In this document: positions 14,065 through 22,999 of the stretch, one piece after another
Position numbering within the stretch: position 1 is the stretch's first letter
Layout of the letters: each line of letters opens with the position of its first letter
Origin: Pseudomonadota bacterium
GTDB lineage: Bacteria; Pseudomonadota; Alphaproteobacteria; Rhizobiales; Hyphomicrobiaceae
Assembly: GCA_023428365.1 (NCBI GenBank)
Contig: JAEYYQ010000278.1
Coordinates: 1-22,999, forward strand
Length of the DNA: 22,999 nucleotides
Reading direction: 5' to 3'
Program-made: the position numbers and the translations under genes
Notes under the pieces: model-generated
The model's input: only the letters and a program-made list of their open reading frames with translations
What the model was told of the DNA's origin: nothing
The model's database searches: none

Positions 14065-16470
14065 ATGGCAAAAGTGCTATCTAAAACAGAACTATTCATG
14101 ATCGATGCTTACTGGCGTGCAGCCAATTATCTGTCTATCGGCCAAATCTACCTCTATGATAATCCGCTCCTGAAGCAAGCTCTCTCGAAAGAACACATTA
14201 AGCCGCGTCTTCTCGGCCACTGGGGAACTACACCGGGTCTGAACTTCATCTACGCCCACCTTAATCGTGTCATCAAAGCGAACGATCTGAATATGATCTA
14301 CATTACCGGCCCAGGGCACGGAGGACCTGGTCTGGTCGCAAATGCCTACCTGGAGGGAACCTACAGCGAGGTCTATCCCAGTATTACCCGCGATGAGGAG
14401 GGTATGAAGCGCCTCTTCACCCAATTCTCTTTTCCCGGCGGCATCCCAAGCCACGTTGCTCCCGAGACGCCCGGCTCGATTCATGAAGGGGGTGAACTCG
14501 GTTACTCTCTCTCGCATGCCTACGGAGCTGCTTTTGATAATCACGAGCTGATCGTCGCCTGTGTCGTCGGCGATGGCGAGGCTGAGACTGGTCCGCTGGC
14601 AACCAGTTGGCACTCGAACAAATTCCTCAATCCGGTGACGGACGGAGCCGTTCTGCCAATCCTGCATCTCAACGGCTACAAGATTGCGAATCCCTGCGTT
14701 CTTGCGCGCATCAGTCAGAATGAGCTGGATCAGCTATTCCGTGGCTACGGGTACACGCCGTTCTTTGTAGAGGGGCACGAACCCGCGATAATGCATGAGC
14801 TGATGGCAGCCACTCTCGATAAATCCATCGCCGAGATTCAGCGCATTCAAAATAGTGCCCGATCAGACGGTTTCACCGAGCGACCGCGCTGGCCCATGAT
14901 CATAATGCGGACACCTAAAGGCTGGACCTGCCCCAAGGAAATTGATGGAAAACGCACCGAGGACTATTGGCGTTCACACCAAGTGCCCATGGGCGAGATG
15001 CATGAAAATGCCGCTCATGTGCGGATTCTCGAAGAGTGGATGAAGAGCTATAAGCCTGAAGAACTCTTTGATGATCACGGGGGCTTCCGGCGCGAGTTAG
15101 CAGACCTCGCCCCTCGTGGCCGCCGCCGCATGAGCGCCAATCCACATGCGAATGGTGGCTTGCTGCTGCACGAACTTCAGCTGCCAAATTTCCGCAATTA
15201 CGCCGTCGACGTCACCACTCCCGGTGCTGTAATGGCCGAATCCACTCGCGTGATGGGGCGCTTCCTGCGTGACGTGATGAAACTGAATATGGAGCAGCGT
15301 AATTTTCGACTTTTCAGCCCGGACGAGAACAACTCAAATCGCTGGCAGGATGCGCTCGAGGTCACGAATCGCGCGTGGGTCGCTGACACATATTCTTGGG
15401 ACGATCACCTGGCACCTGACGGACGGATTATGGAGGTGCTCAGTGAACACCAATGCCAGGGCTGGCTTGAAGGTTACCTTTTAACCGGCCGACACGGGTT
15501 CTTCTCTTGTTACGAAGCCTTCATCCACATCGTCGACTCGATGTTCAATCAGCATGCCAAATGGCTGAAGGTCTGCAATCACATTCCCTGGCGGCGACCT
15601 ATCGGGTCATTGAACTATCTATTATCAAGCCATGTATGGCGTCAGGATCACAACGGCTTCAGCCATCAGGATCCTGGATTTCTTGATCACGTTGTCAATA
15701 AGAAGGCAGAAGTGGTCCGTGTCTACTTGCCGCCCGATGCTAACTGCTTGCTGTCAGTTACCGATCATTGCTTGCGCAGCCGGAACTATGTCAACGTTGT
15801 GGTTGCAGGAAAGCAGCCAGCACCTCAGTGGCTGACGATGGATGAGGCGATCAAGCATTGCGAAGCCGGGCTGGGGATATGGGATTGGGCCAGCAATGAC
15901 AGAGGCGGCGAACCAGATGTCGTGATGGCCTGCTGCGGTGATGTGCCAACTCTGGAGACCTTGGCCGCCGTAGACCTGCTTCGGAAGCACGCTCCGGATC
16001 TGAGGGTTCGTGTCGTCAATATCGTCAACTTAATGAAGCTGCAGCCCGGGAGCGAGCATCCACATGGCCTGTCTGATCAGGATTTCGACGCGCTTTTCAC
16101 GACTGACAAGCCGGTCATCTTCGCTTTCCATGGGTATCCAACTCTCATTCATCGGCTGACATATAGGCGGACGAACCACCGCAATATCCACGTCCACGGC
16201 TACAAGGAAGAGGGGACGACGACGACGCCTTTCGATATGTGCGTCCTGAACGACCTCGATCGCTTTCACTTGGTGAGTGACGTGATCGATCGCGTGCCGA
16301 AGCTCGGCGCTCGCGCTGCATATGCCAAGCAGGTGATCCGTGACAAGCTCATCGACCATAGGGAGTATATCTGCCGTTTCGGCGATGACATGCCAGAAAT
16401 TATCGGCTGGAAATGGGGGCAGGAGGCGGCTGCCTTAGGTGTTCAGTCGACGGAGGCTGACAACGTCTAA
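14065..16470 (+). CDS. xfp: Xylulose-5-phosphate/fructose-6-phosphate phosphoketolase
   Basis: An 801-residue thiamine-diphosphate phosphoketolase that splits xylulose 5-phosphate or fructose 6-phosphate with phosphate into acetyl phosphate plus glyceraldehyde 3-phosphate or erythrose 4-phosphate. The family signatures are all seen: [61 protein letters not shown], the ThDP motif GDGE at 169-172 with Asn in LNGYKI, and the [10 protein letters not shown] region holding the catalytic Glu. The C-terminal domain ([19 protein letters not shown]) is complete and the length is normal. ATG 14065 is chosen over ATG 14038 because AGGAGG lies 5 bases upstream and [10 protein letters not shown] is the more natural N-terminus. 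Whether it prefers C5, C6 or both substrates cannot be read from sequence. Confidence 0.95.
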   Translation: MAKVLSKTELFMIDAYWRAANYLSIGQIYLYDNPLLKQALSKEHIKPRLLGHWGTTPGLNFIYAHLNRVIKANDLNMIYITGPGHGGPGLVANAYLEGTYSEVYPSITRDEEGMKRLFTQFSFPGGIPSHVAPETPGSIHEGGELGYSLSHAYGAAFDNHELIVACVVGDGEAETGPLATSWHSNKFLNPVTDGAVLPILHLNGYKIANPCVLARISQNELDQLFRGYGYTPFFVEGHEPAIMHELMAATLDKSIAEIQRIQNSARSDGFTERPRWPMIIMRTPKGWTCPKEIDGKRTEDYWRSHQVPMGEMHENAAHVRILEEWMKSYKPEELFDDHGGFRRELADLAPRGRRRMSANPHANGGLLLHELQLPNFRNYAVDVTTPGAVMAESTRVMGRFLRDVMKLNMEQRNFRLFSPDENNSNRWQDALEVTNRAWVADTYSWDDHLAPDGRIMEVLSEHQCQGWLEGYLLTGRHGFFSCYEAFIHIVDSMFNQHAKWLKVCNHIPWRRPIGSLNYLLSSHVWRQDHNGFSHQDPGFLDHVVNKKAEVVRVYLPPDANCLLSVTDHCLRSRNYVNVVVAGKQPAPQWLTMDEAIKHCEAGLGIWDWASNDRGGEPDVVMACCGDVPTLETLAAVDLLRKHAPDLRVRVVNIVNLMKLQPGSEHPHGLSDQDFDALFTTDKPVIFAFHGYPTLIHRLTYRRTNHRNIHVHGYKEEGTTTTPFDMCVLNDLDRFHLVSDVIDRVPKLGARAAYAKQVIRDKLIDHREYICRFGDDMPEIIGWKWGQEAAALGVQSTEADNV

Positions 16471-16488
16471 CCTTAAGTGAGGTTGGGC

Positions 16489-17058
16489 ATGAACATATTC
16501 GCGATCAGGCATGGCGAGACTGCGTGGAGCCTCAACGGGCGACACACAGGAACGACGGACATCCCATTGACCGAAAATGGTCGCCAGCTCGCGAAGCGAA
16601 TGGAATTGATCCTTTCAAAATATGAATTTGAACTCGTCCTCTGTAGCCCGATGCGCCGGACGCGGGAAACTTGCGAACTGGCAGGCTTAGGCGATAAAGC
16701 CGTCATCGACGCAGACCTGCTGGAATGGGACTATGGAGAATATGAGGGCTTGACGCCCAAACAAATTCTCGAGATCGCGCCGGGCTGGCTTATTTTTCGA
16801 GATGGTTGCCCGGGGGGCGAAACGCCGGAAGGCGTAAGCTTGCGAGTGGACCGCGTGATAGCCCGGCTGCGCGACACTGATGGGAATGTTGCTGTCTTTG
16901 GGCATGGACACGTTCTGCGGACGCTCGTTGCGCGTTGGATTGGGCTGCCCTCGGACGGGGCGTGTCATTTTCTTCTGGACCCCGGCACTTTGAGCGTCCT
17001 GGGCTACTACCACGAATTTCCGGCAATTCGAATCTGGAATGGACCTCTCATGAACTGA
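16489..17058 (+). CDS. Histidine phosphatase family protein
   Basis: A 189-residue member of the histidine phosphatase (phosphoglycerate mutase-like) superfamily. The phosphohistidine motif is IRHGET (Arg7, His8), the second arginine comes in CSPMRRTRETCELAG, the acid in LLEWDYGEYEG, and the second histidine in VFGHGHVLRTLVARW. It is a phosphatase-like short form, lacking the insertions of cofactor-dependent phosphoglycerate mutase. The substrate is unknown; related proteins act on sugar phosphates, including sugar bisphosphates, which would suit its place between phosphoketolase and a sugar-phosphate mutase. The ATG at 16489 is preferred over an in-frame GTG at 16477, which lies in the ribosome site (GAGG 7 bases upstream). 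It follows xfp after 18 bases and is probably co-transcribed. Confidence 0.87.
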   Translation: MNIFAIRHGETAWSLNGRHTGTTDIPLTENGRQLAKRMELILSKYEFELVLCSPMRRTRETCELAGLGDKAVIDADLLEWDYGEYEGLTPKQILEIAPGWLIFRDGCPGGETPEGVSLRVDRVIARLRDTDGNVAVFGHGHVLRTLVARWIGLPSDGACHFLLDPGTLSVLGYYHEFPAIRIWNGPLMN

Positions 17059-17078
17059 AGGCATGAGGAGAGCGACCG

Positions 17079-17849
17079 GTGGAGCAGGCAACACGTGACT
17101 ACGCAATCAGCCGAGGCCTGTACGATGCGGTCCTTATGGATCTCGATGGCGTGATAACCGACACAGCCAGTATACATGCAGCATGTTGGAAGGAGATGTT
17201 CGATGAATATCTCCAGAAGCGTGTCACCAAAACGGGTGAAGTATTTCGTCCCTTCGATATCTCTTCGGACTACCGCCTTTACGTCGATGGTAAGCCTCGG
17301 TTTGATGGCGTACGCGATTTTCTCGCATCCCGGGGCATCCAAATTGATGAAGGATCTCCTGACGACTCCCCACTCGCAGAAACAATAGGCGGGCTTGGAA
17401 ATCGAAAAAATAATCTCGTCAATAGGATCATTAATGACGTGGGTGTGACGGCTTATGAGGGAAGCGTAAAACTTATTCGCCAGCTCTGCGAATATGGTTT
17501 CAAACTCGGCGTCGTAACTTCCAGCCAGAATTGCAGCGTTGTTCTAAGTTCTGCCAAGCTGGACGGGCTTTTCCAAGTACAAGTCGATGGCAATACGATC
17601 CATGCGCAGCAGCTCGCTGGAAAGCCCGCGCCGGATACTTTTTTGAGAGCGGCGGAAATGCTTGGAGTGGAGCCCAATCGGGCGGTCGTCATCGAGGATG
17701 CACTGTCGGGTGTGCAAGCGGCGCGCGCCGGGAAGTTCGGGCTTGTGATCGGCGTTGCGCGCAAAGGCAACGCTGAGGAACTACGACGCCGAGGTGCGCA
17801 TTTGGTGGTCAATGATCTGGAGGAGCTGGTCGATCGACCCAGCGAATGA
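17079..17849 (+). CDS. Beta-phosphoglucomutase-family HAD hydrolase
   Basis: A 256-residue HAD superfamily protein of the beta-phosphoglucomutase subfamily, expected to interconvert beta-glucose 1-phosphate and glucose 6-phosphate. Motif I is MDLDGVITDT, with Asp21 as nucleophile and Asp23 as acid/base. Motif II is VVTSSQN, the lysine is in AGKPAPDTF, and motif IV is VVIEDALSGVQAARAG. The cap (about 35-130) carries DYRLYVDGKPRFDGVRDFLASRGI, a signature of this subfamily. The start is GTG 17079, 20 bases after the phosphatase gene. It lies directly upstream of a GH65 gene, the usual arrangement for disaccharide phosphorolysis, because the phosphorylase releases beta-glucose 1-phosphate. A phosphatase role on trehalose 6-phosphate is an alternative for some relatives but less likely here. 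Confidence 0.9.
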   Translation: MEQATRDYAISRGLYDAVLMDLDGVITDTASIHAACWKEMFDEYLQKRVTKTGEVFRPFDISSDYRLYVDGKPRFDGVRDFLASRGIQIDEGSPDDSPLAETIGGLGNRKNNLVNRIINDVGVTAYEGSVKLIRQLCEYGFKLGVVTSSQNCSVVLSSAKLDGLFQVQVDGNTIHAQQLAGKPAPDTFLRAAEMLGVEPNRAVVIEDALSGVQAARAGKFGLVIGVARKGNAEELRRRGAHLVVNDLEELVDRPSE

Positions 17850-17873
17850 CTGTCGCTTTTGAGGAATGCGCCG

Positions 17874-20228
17874 ATGATCCCAATTGAACCGAATTTGCGA
17901 GATCATGCAGCGGCATTTCCGGACGGCACGCCTTTGCCGCCCGATATGTTGGAAACACCTGCAGACACGAATTGGATCCTCAGGCACGAAGGCTACAATG
18001 TACTGACCGAAAGCGCACTCGAGTCGCGCTTTGCGTTCGGCAACGGCTTCCTGGGCATGCGTGCCGCTCGCTCGGTCAGTCGTGGCCCGACATGGGTATC
18101 ATGGCTCGGATACAGCAGATGGGGGTCTTGGCCGCGCTGCTACGTCGCCGGTCTATTCGACATTCCTAACACTGAGCCGCCGGTTCCGGCGTTGGTTCCC
18201 GTCGCAGATTGGTCGCGAGTACGCATCCTGCTGGACGGACAGCCGCTGCTGGCTCGGGAGGGCGAAGTCCGCATTGGCAATCGCAAGCTTGACATGCGTC
18301 GCGGATTGCTGCTGTCGACATGGACCCATACGACACCCACAGAAATCACCGTCCAGGGTCATGAACTCCGCCTGCTCTCGCTCGCGGATCGAGCGGTCGG
18401 CCTGCAACGTCTTAAGCTCTCGCTGGATCGCGATGATGTCGACGTAAGATTAGAGGCAAGCTTTTCGATGGCTGGTCTCGGGATGGAGCCGAGGTTGCTG
18501 GAGCCGAATCTGGGCGCCTGGGAACTAGAGGGTACTGGCAAACGCGTGTCGATGGCCGGCGCCGCAAATCTGATGATTGGTGGTGATGCTCTCCCCGCTG
18601 AACGTCCGTTTTCGCTGCGTTGGAGCTGGCGTTGGCGCTCAATAGCCGATCAGATCGCGGAGTTCGACAGACTTGTTGCTGTGGCTCGGGCGGACGAGCG
18701 TGGCGATGATCCTGCGCCTCGCGCTGAAGCGGCGCTCTCGCGCAACGCTTCGTTAGGATGGCGTGCCGTGCTTGAAGCACACGAAGATGCTTGGGAGGTG
18801 CGTTGGAACGAGAGCGATATCATCATCGAGGGGGATGGGGACGCTCAACTCGCGGTGCGCTTCGCCATCTATCATTTGACCAGTGCGGCAAATCCCGATG
18901 ACGAGCGCGTATCGATAGGGGCTCGTGCTCTTACTGGCGATGCCTATCTTGGACACGTGTTCTGGGACACCGAGATCTACCTTCTGCCTTTTTACACGCT
19001 GACGTGGCCCCAAGCGGCAAGGGCGCTCCTGATGTATCGCTTTCACACCTTACCCAAAGCACGAGAAAAGGCAGTTCACTTTGGCTTCAAAGGCGCTCTC
19101 TACGCTTGGGAATCTGCTGATACTGGCGCTGAGACTACGCCGGAGCGTGTCGTCGCTCATGACGGGTCGTTGGTGGACATACTGACCGGCAGAATGGAGC
19201 ATCACATCAGCGCAGATGTCGCCTATGCTGCGTGGAACTACTGGCGGATCACCGAAGACGATGATTTCTTCCTTCGCGCTGGCGCCGAGATGTTGTTGGA
19301 TACCGCGCGATTTTGGGCATCCAGAGCCGTGGAAGAAGAAGACGGTCGCCGCCACATCCGGCACGTGATTGGCCCCGATGAGTACCATGACGATGTCGAT
19401 GATAGTGCCTTTACCAACGTGATGGCGCGCTGGAATATTCGTCGCGGTCTCGATACTTTGGCGGCATTAAACAAACGCTGGCCTGAACATGGCGTTGCCT
19501 TGCGAGCAAAGCTGGCTCTCGACGACAACGAACTTGCTGATTGGAAGGATGCGATTGATCGCATCGTGATCCCCCTCGACCCTGCAACCGGCATCTATGA
19601 GCAATTCACCGGATTCCATACGCTGGAGCCGATCGACTTGGACGCTTATGCCGACCGCACAGTCCCCATTGACGTCGTGATCGGCCGAGAGCGAACACAC
19701 CAATCCCAGGTGGTGAAGCAAGCCGATGTGGTGGCACTGATCGGACTGCTTCCGGGAGAATTCCCGAATGGAGCGGCGGAAGCCAACTTTCGCCATTACG
19801 AGCCGCGCTGCGCACATGGCAGTTCGCTGAGTGCGGGGATGCACGCACGAGTCGCTGCGCGCCTGGGCGACAGCGACATGGCGCTGCGCTACTTGAGAGA
19901 AACTGCAGCAACCGACCTCGACCTTGATCCCAATAGTGCGGGCGGTGTTCGTATCGCAGGGCTGGGAGCGCTATGGCAAGCGGTGATACTTGGCTTCGCC
20001 GGTGTCAACATGATGGATGACATTCTCAGCCTCGAGCCGAAGCTTCCGCCGCAGTGGCGCAACCTCTCATTCCGAGTGTGTTGGCGAGGCCGGTCGGTTG
20101 CTATTCGCATAAATGAAAGAAGCTTAGAAGCAAGGCTCCTTACTGGAGACGCGATGGAGATGCGCATTGCCGGCGACTTGCGGAAACTGACGGCCGACGC
20201 CGCGCTGAACGTGGCGCTTTCTCGTTGA
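17874..20228 (+). CDS. GH65 family disaccharide phosphorylase (trehalose/maltose/kojibiose type)
   Basis: A 784-residue glycoside hydrolase family 65 protein with an N-terminal beta-sandwich, an (alpha/alpha)6 barrel and a C-terminal beta region. The catalytic acid is Glu503 in HVIGPDEYHDDVDDSAFTN, matching the GPDEYH acid of maltose phosphorylase. The barrel motifs FWDTEIYLLPFY, HHISADVAYAAW and KQADVVALIGLLP are present. HGSSLS at 648-653 corresponds to the phosphate-binding loop of GH65 phosphorylases, which argues against a plain hydrolase. The substrate disaccharide cannot be decided. The start ATG 17874 has GAGGA about 8 bases upstream; an in-frame TTG at 17859 would overlap that site. 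The upstream beta-phosphoglucomutase would consume its product. Confidence 0.9.
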   Translation: MIPIEPNLRDHAAAFPDGTPLPPDMLETPADTNWILRHEGYNVLTESALESRFAFGNGFLGMRAARSVSRGPTWVSWLGYSRWGSWPRCYVAGLFDIPNTEPPVPALVPVADWSRVRILLDGQPLLAREGEVRIGNRKLDMRRGLLLSTWTHTTPTEITVQGHELRLLSLADRAVGLQRLKLSLDRDDVDVRLEASFSMAGLGMEPRLLEPNLGAWELEGTGKRVSMAGAANLMIGGDALPAERPFSLRWSWRWRSIADQIAEFDRLVAVARADERGDDPAPRAEAALSRNASLGWRAVLEAHEDAWEVRWNESDIIIEGDGDAQLAVRFAIYHLTSAANPDDERVSIGARALTGDAYLGHVFWDTEIYLLPFYTLTWPQAARALLMYRFHTLPKAREKAVHFGFKGALYAWESADTGAETTPERVVAHDGSLVDILTGRMEHHISADVAYAAWNYWRITEDDDFFLRAGAEMLLDTARFWASRAVEEEDGRRHIRHVIGPDEYHDDVDDSAFTNVMARWNIRRGLDTLAALNKRWPEHGVALRAKLALDDNELADWKDAIDRIVIPLDPATGIYEQFTGFHTLEPIDLDAYADRTVPIDVVIGRERTHQSQVVKQADVVALIGLLPGEFPNGAAEANFRHYEPRCAHGSSLSAGMHARVAARLGDSDMALRYLRETAATDLDLDPNSAGGVRIAGLGALWQAVILGFAGVNMMDDILSLEPKLPPQWRNLSFRVCWRGRSVAIRINERSLEARLLTGDAMEMRIAGDLRKLTADAALNVALSR

Positions 20229-20519
20229 ACGACGTCCTTTGCCTGATGATTGCCTCAAGCCGCTGCAGGCAGGAATTGAGATGGCGCAACTGTTGGCGGG
20301 GCGCGTCGAGGCGGCCTCTGCTTGAGCGAAGGTCAAACAAGAGATCCTCTGAGCGTCCTGTCATTGGGGCATCAGGGGTCAGACTGGAACGGCGGGTATC
20401 GATCATGAGAATCGCGAGATCTCGCTACCGCCAGGCCGATCTGCCATCGCTTCATAGGATGATCCGTCAAAGCGCGCTGAAGTTGAGGTGCTGGAAGGGA
20501 AATTGATCTTCCCCGCTGC
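20229..20519. other. Intergenic stretch upstream of the recombinase remnant, no gene recognised
   Basis: About 290 bases between the GH65 stop and the point where recombinase similarity becomes readable. An open frame of 93 codons covers it, but its residues (rich in Arg and Ser, no motif) look like non-coding translation. No hairpin with a T-run was seen after the GH65 gene. It may hold worn-out parts of the recombinase gene, since the readable piece is only its C-terminal end, but none of the three frames gave anything I could recognise. Confidence 0.4.
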
Positions 20520-20812
20520 GCCTTTGAAGAGAAGGTTGAGAAGCTGAAAAGCGAGCGTCCTCTATTGATCGAAAAGTCAAAAACAGGACCTCGGTCCGGA
20601 TACACCTTCGACGAATTGTTTGAACACTCCCTGGGGTTTCTCGCAAGCCCTTGGAATATTTGACAATCGGGCCGCTTTGACTTGCAAAGATTGGTGCTGA
20701 GATTGGCTTTCTGCGACCATCTCACCTACTGCCGCGCGACAGGCAGTTTGAATACCGAAAAGTCCTTACGCTTCAAGGTTCTAGAGAAAATTCGCAGTGG
20801 GAAAAAAGGAGA

Positions 20813-20834
<22 letters not shown>
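20520..20834 (+). pseudogene. C-terminal remnant of a serine site-specific recombinase, reading into tRNA-Thr
   Basis: One frame reads AFEEKVEKLKSERP, then YTFDELFEHSLGFLASPWNI, then a TGA (20661-20663), then QSGRFDLQRLVLRLAFCDHL, TYCR and FKVLEKIRSGKK. This is the C-terminal pattern of the recombinase family proteins of alphaproteobacterial elements (a coiled helix, an F-L-x-x-P-W-x-x-W segment, then R-L-V-L-R-L-A-F and L-x-Y-C-R). The TGA sits where the family has Trp, so it looks like a TGG to TGA nonsense change. The frame runs on to 20834, inside the tRNA gene. The N-terminal catalytic domain with its serine is absent or unreadable. Such genes commonly end inside the target tRNA. This copy cannot encode an active integrase. 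Confidence 0.75.
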
Positions 20835-20887
<53 letters not shown>

Positions 20888-20891
20888 GAAG

Positions 20892-20907
20892 GCGAGATGA
20901 TTCTCGC
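20892..20907. terminator. Short perfect hairpin between tRNA-Thr and the HAD gene
   Basis: GCGAGA-TGAT-TCTCGC is a perfect 6-base inverted repeat with a 4-base loop. It lies 5 bases upstream of the mature tRNA 5' end and about 80 bases downstream of the leftward HAD gene stop. It has no T-run, so a rho-independent terminator role is weak; a processing signal for the tRNA leader is another possibility. Confidence 0.25.
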
Positions 20908-20984
20908 GAGTTGGCAACGCAGAGTCGCGTGCCAGCGGGGTTCGTCTAACGCATTGGCAACGTCCGCGCAAGCGTGGTCGGCGC

Positions 20985-21704
20985 TTACGGACATCCCAGT
21001 GCGTCGGCAAGGCCGGTGAAGCTGTCGGCCACGACGTCCCATTCCCCCGGCGCAGCGGCGTCAGCCTGCTTCGAAGGACCATATTCCTTCGGCCGGGCTA
21101 CGAAACCGGTGCACATCCCCTCGGCGCGGGCGGCGGCTAGGTCGTAGGAGTGGGCTGCGACCAGCATAACTTTGTGCATGGGAAGGTTCAGGATGGCCGC
21201 GCTGCGCTGATAGGCTTCCGGCTGAGGCTTGTAGGCGTTGGCAATCTCTGCGCCGAGGATGACATCCCACGGCAGCTTGGCGTTCTTGGCGAGGCGCGTC
21301 ATAAGCCCGACGTTGCCGTTGGAGAGCGTGCCGATGATGAACTTCTGTTTCAGACGGGTGAGCCCGGCCACGGTATCCGGCCACGGCGTGAGGCGGTGCC
21401 ATGCCTTGGTGAGGTGGTCCTTGTCATCCTCGGTCACGTCAGTCAGACCGTGGCGAGAGAGCAGGATTTCCAGGTTTTCGCGGTGCAGGACATCCAGGAT
21501 CGTCCACGCGCGGCGACCGGATCGGATCTGCTCCATGGCAGGCTGGTAGAGACCGCGCCATTCGTCCGCGAGGGCATCCCAGTCCAGATCGAGGCCCCTG
21601 GATTTCCCCCACGTTTCCAGCTCCCGGCTGACGCTGGAGCGCCAGTCGACAACGGTACCGAAAACGTCGAACAGCAAGGCCTCGACGTGTGTCCCGTCGT
21701 TCAT
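20985..21704 (-). CDS. Haloacid dehalogenase type II-like HAD hydrolase
   Basis: A 239-residue HAD superfamily protein resembling (S)-2-haloacid dehalogenases. Motif I is [13 protein letters not shown], with Asp13 as nucleophile and no second Asp two residues on, as in dehalogenases. Motif II is GTLSNGN, the lysine motif is [10 protein letters not shown], and the last motif is [15 protein letters not shown]. In the best-studied L-2-haloacid dehalogenases this last motif reads S-S-N-x-x-D; here it is A-A-H-x-x-D, common among uncharacterised relatives, so true dehalogenase activity is uncertain. The ATG overlaps the aroC stop (ATGA at 21701-21704 on the complement), so it is translated with aroC. 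Confidence 0.88.
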   Translation of the reverse strand: MNDGTHVEALLFDVFGTVVDWRSSVSRELETWGKSRGLDLDWDALADEWRGLYQPAMEQIRSGRRAWTILDVLHRENLEILLSRHGLTDVTEDDKDHLTKAWHRLTPWPDTVAGLTRLKQKFIIGTLSNGNVGLMTRLAKNAKLPWDVILGAEIANAYKPQPEAYQRSAAILNLPMHKVMLVAAHSYDLAAARAEGMCTGFVARPKEYGPSKQADAAAPGEWDVVADSFTGLADALGCP

Positions 21705-22807
21705 GGTTCAAACCTCCACTGCCCGGTCTGGGCGCGATGGAGCAGGGCGTGGTCGGCAAGTACGCAGGCCACCATCGCTTCCCCAACAGGAACCGCACGG
21801 ATGCCAACGCACGGGTCATGCCGACCCTTGGTCAGAATTTCGGTTTCGTTGCCCTGCCTATCGACTGTCCGCCGCGGTGCCAGGATCGAAGATGTGGGTT
21901 TGACGGCGAAGCGGCAGACAACCGGCTGGCCGGTGGAAATGCCCCCCAGAATGCCGCCCGCGTGGTTCGACAGGAACATCGGACGTCCGTCCGGCCCGAT
22001 CCGCATTTCGTCGGCGTTTTCCTCGCCGGACAGCAGGGCTGCGGCCATGCCTTCACCGATCTCTACGCCCTTGACCGCGTTGATGCTCATCAGGGCGCTG
22101 GCGATATCCTGGTCGAGCTTCCCGTAGATGGGCGCCCCGAGGCCAGCTGGAATGCCCTCGGCAATCACCTCGATCACCGCGCCCGCCGACGAGCCGGATT
22201 TGCGCACCTGATCGAGAAAACCGGCCCAGGTTTGTACCGTGTCGTGGTCGGGGCAGAAGAACGGGTTGCTGTCGATCTCGTCCCAGTTCCAGCGGCTCCG
22301 GTCGATCTCGTGCGGTCCGATGCGGGTCAGTGCCCCGCGAATGGTAACGCCGCTGCCAAGCACCTTGCGCGCAATTGCTCCGGCGGCCACGCGCATGGCC
22401 GTTTCGCGGGCGGAGGAGCGTCCGCCGCCACGGTAATCGCGAATGCCGTATTTCTCGATGTAGGTGTAGTCCGCGTGACCGGGGCGGAATTTGTCTTTGA
22501 TGTCCCCGTAGTCCTTGGAGCGCTGGTCGACATTGCGGATCACCAGCGAAATCGGGGTGCCGGTCGTCACTTGGCGTCCACTGCCATCCTGGAATACGCC
22601 GGACATGATCTCCACCTCGTCCGGCTCGCGGCGCTGGGTGGTGTAGCGGGATTGGCCGGGGCGACGGCGGTCGAGATAGACCTGGATTTCCGCTGCCTCA
22701 AGCGGAATGCCCGGCGGGCACCCGTCGACGACGCAGCCGATCGCCGGCCCGTGGCTCTCACCCCAGGTGGTGACGCGGAACAGATGACCGAACGTGTTGT
22801 GTGACAT
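21701..22807 (-). CDS. aroC: Chorismate synthase
   Basis: A 368-residue chorismate synthase, the last step of the shikimate pathway (5-enolpyruvylshikimate 3-phosphate to chorismate, with reduced FMN). Signatures are complete: [19 protein letters not shown] at the N-terminus, [20 protein letters not shown], the arginine-rich [20 protein letters not shown] (given as its two ends), and [19 protein letters not shown] near the C-terminus. Length is normal. The start ATG at 22807 gives the typical [20 protein letters not shown]. Base composition is richer in G and C at third positions than in the metabolic block to the left. It is an ordinary core gene and anchors the right flank to the chromosome. 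Confidence 0.97.
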   Translation of the reverse strand: MSHNTFGHLFRVTTWGESHGPAIGCVVDGCPPGIPLEAAEIQVYLDRRRPGQSRYTTQRREPDEVEIMSGVFQDGSGRQVTTGTPISLVIRNVDQRSKDYGDIKDKFRPGHADYTYIEKYGIRDYRGGGRSSARETAMRVAAGAIARKVLGSGVTIRGALTRIGPHEIDRSRWNWDEIDSNPFFCPDHDTVQTWAGFLDQVRKSGSSAGAVIEVIAEGIPAGLGAPIYGKLDQDIASALMSINAVKGVEIGEGMAAALLSGEENADEMRIGPDGRPMFLSNHAGGILGGISTGQPVVCRFAVKPTSSILAPRRTVDRQGNETEILTKGRHDPCVGIRAVPVGEAMVACVLADHALLHRAQTGQWRFEP

Positions 22808-22888
22808 GAGATTTCGCGCCAGCCGATGAAAGATCGCGTCGGGGAAGGCTTAGCCGACAGCGGCGGACGCAGCAACCTTTGGCGGCGG

Positions 22889-22999
22889 CTATTTCCGGCT
22901 TACGCCTAGCCGCTGCAACCCGTTGAGAGCTTCCTCGTTATCGTCGTCCAGCTCCAGCGCCCGGCGGTAATCGGCAATCGCCAGATCGCGCTCGCCCTT
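22889..22999 (-). CDS. C-terminal end of a TPR-repeat protein (partial)
   Basis: The last 36 residues of a leftward gene run to a TAG at 22889-22891. The piece reads RDLAIADYRRALELDDDNEEAL, a clear tetratricopeptide repeat (Ala and Tyr at repeat positions, A-L-E-L-D at the turn), followed by a short basic tail. TPR proteins bind partner proteins. The domain that would identify this one lies to the right, outside the window. The gap to aroC is about 80 bases. Confidence 0.8.
   Translation of the reverse strand, partial: KGERDLAIADYRRALELDDDNEEALNGLQRLGVSRK

Noticed and set aside
20225..20506. 93-codon open frame after the GH65 gene
   Set aside because: It begins within the GH65 stop region, is Arg/Ser-rich without motifs, and stops just before readable recombinase sequence appears in another frame.
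21689..21710. aroC stop/HAD start overlap as something unusual
   Set aside because: ATGA overlaps are common in bacterial operons; this one only indicates translational coupling.
21150..22804. Long plus-strand open frames of 325 and 371 codons opposite aroC and the HAD gene
   Set aside because: They are antisense shadows of GC-rich coding sequence; the minus strand encodes complete, recognisable aroC and HAD proteins.

Overview
The window looks like chromosomal DNA from a GC-rich alphaproteobacterium. The support is a chorismate synthase and tRNA-Thr(GGT) of alphaproteobacterial type, a MobC/relaxase pair of the kind common in Rhizobiales and Rhodobacterales elements, and a DUF3141 protein. 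No genus can be named from the sequence alone.

Left region (1-3419). It starts with the tail of an unidentified gene. Next come two leftward genes, a membrane-anchored thermonuclease-like protein and a small protein of unknown function. Three rightward, closely spaced genes follow: an AIM24-family protein, an exported protein with the two Asp-Ser/Thr-Gly loops of a pepsin-like aspartic protease, and a small exported protein.

Decayed mobilisation module (3636-5255). A mobC-like gene and a relaxase gene are both broken by frameshifts, about four in 1.3 kb. Reading through them restores a classic ATGA overlap between the two genes.

Metabolic block (5360-20228). A leftward yiaW-yiaV pair (DUF3302 protein plus HlyD-type periplasmic adaptor) lies beside a rightward unit: DUF3141 alpha/beta hydrolase, a 142-residue unknown, phosphotransacetylase, acetate kinase and a FabI-type enoyl reductase. 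Then come a leftward PPK2 polyphosphate kinase and a second rightward unit: phosphoketolase, histidine phosphatase, beta-phosphoglucomutase-like HAD protein and a GH65 disaccharide phosphorylase. The enzymes connect. Disaccharide phosphorolysis gives beta-glucose 1-phosphate, the mutase gives glucose 6-phosphate, and phosphoketolase splits a ketose phosphate to acetyl phosphate. Acetate kinase turns that into ATP, or Pta turns it into acetyl-CoA. PPK2 can draw nucleoside triphosphate from polyphosphate. I infer a redox-neutral ATP and acetyl-CoA supply module.

Right junction (20229-20887). The C-terminal part of a serine-recombinase-like gene, carrying an in-frame TGA, reads directly into the 3' end of a leftward tRNA-Thr(GGT) gene. 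This is how elements integrated at tRNA genes usually look. With the broken mob genes it suggests that the metabolic block arrived on, or was hit by, an integrative mobilisable element that has since decayed. The left attachment site is not recognisable.

Right region (20985-22999). Ordinary core genes lie leftward: the end of a TPR protein, aroC and a translationally coupled HAD-family dehalogenase-like gene.
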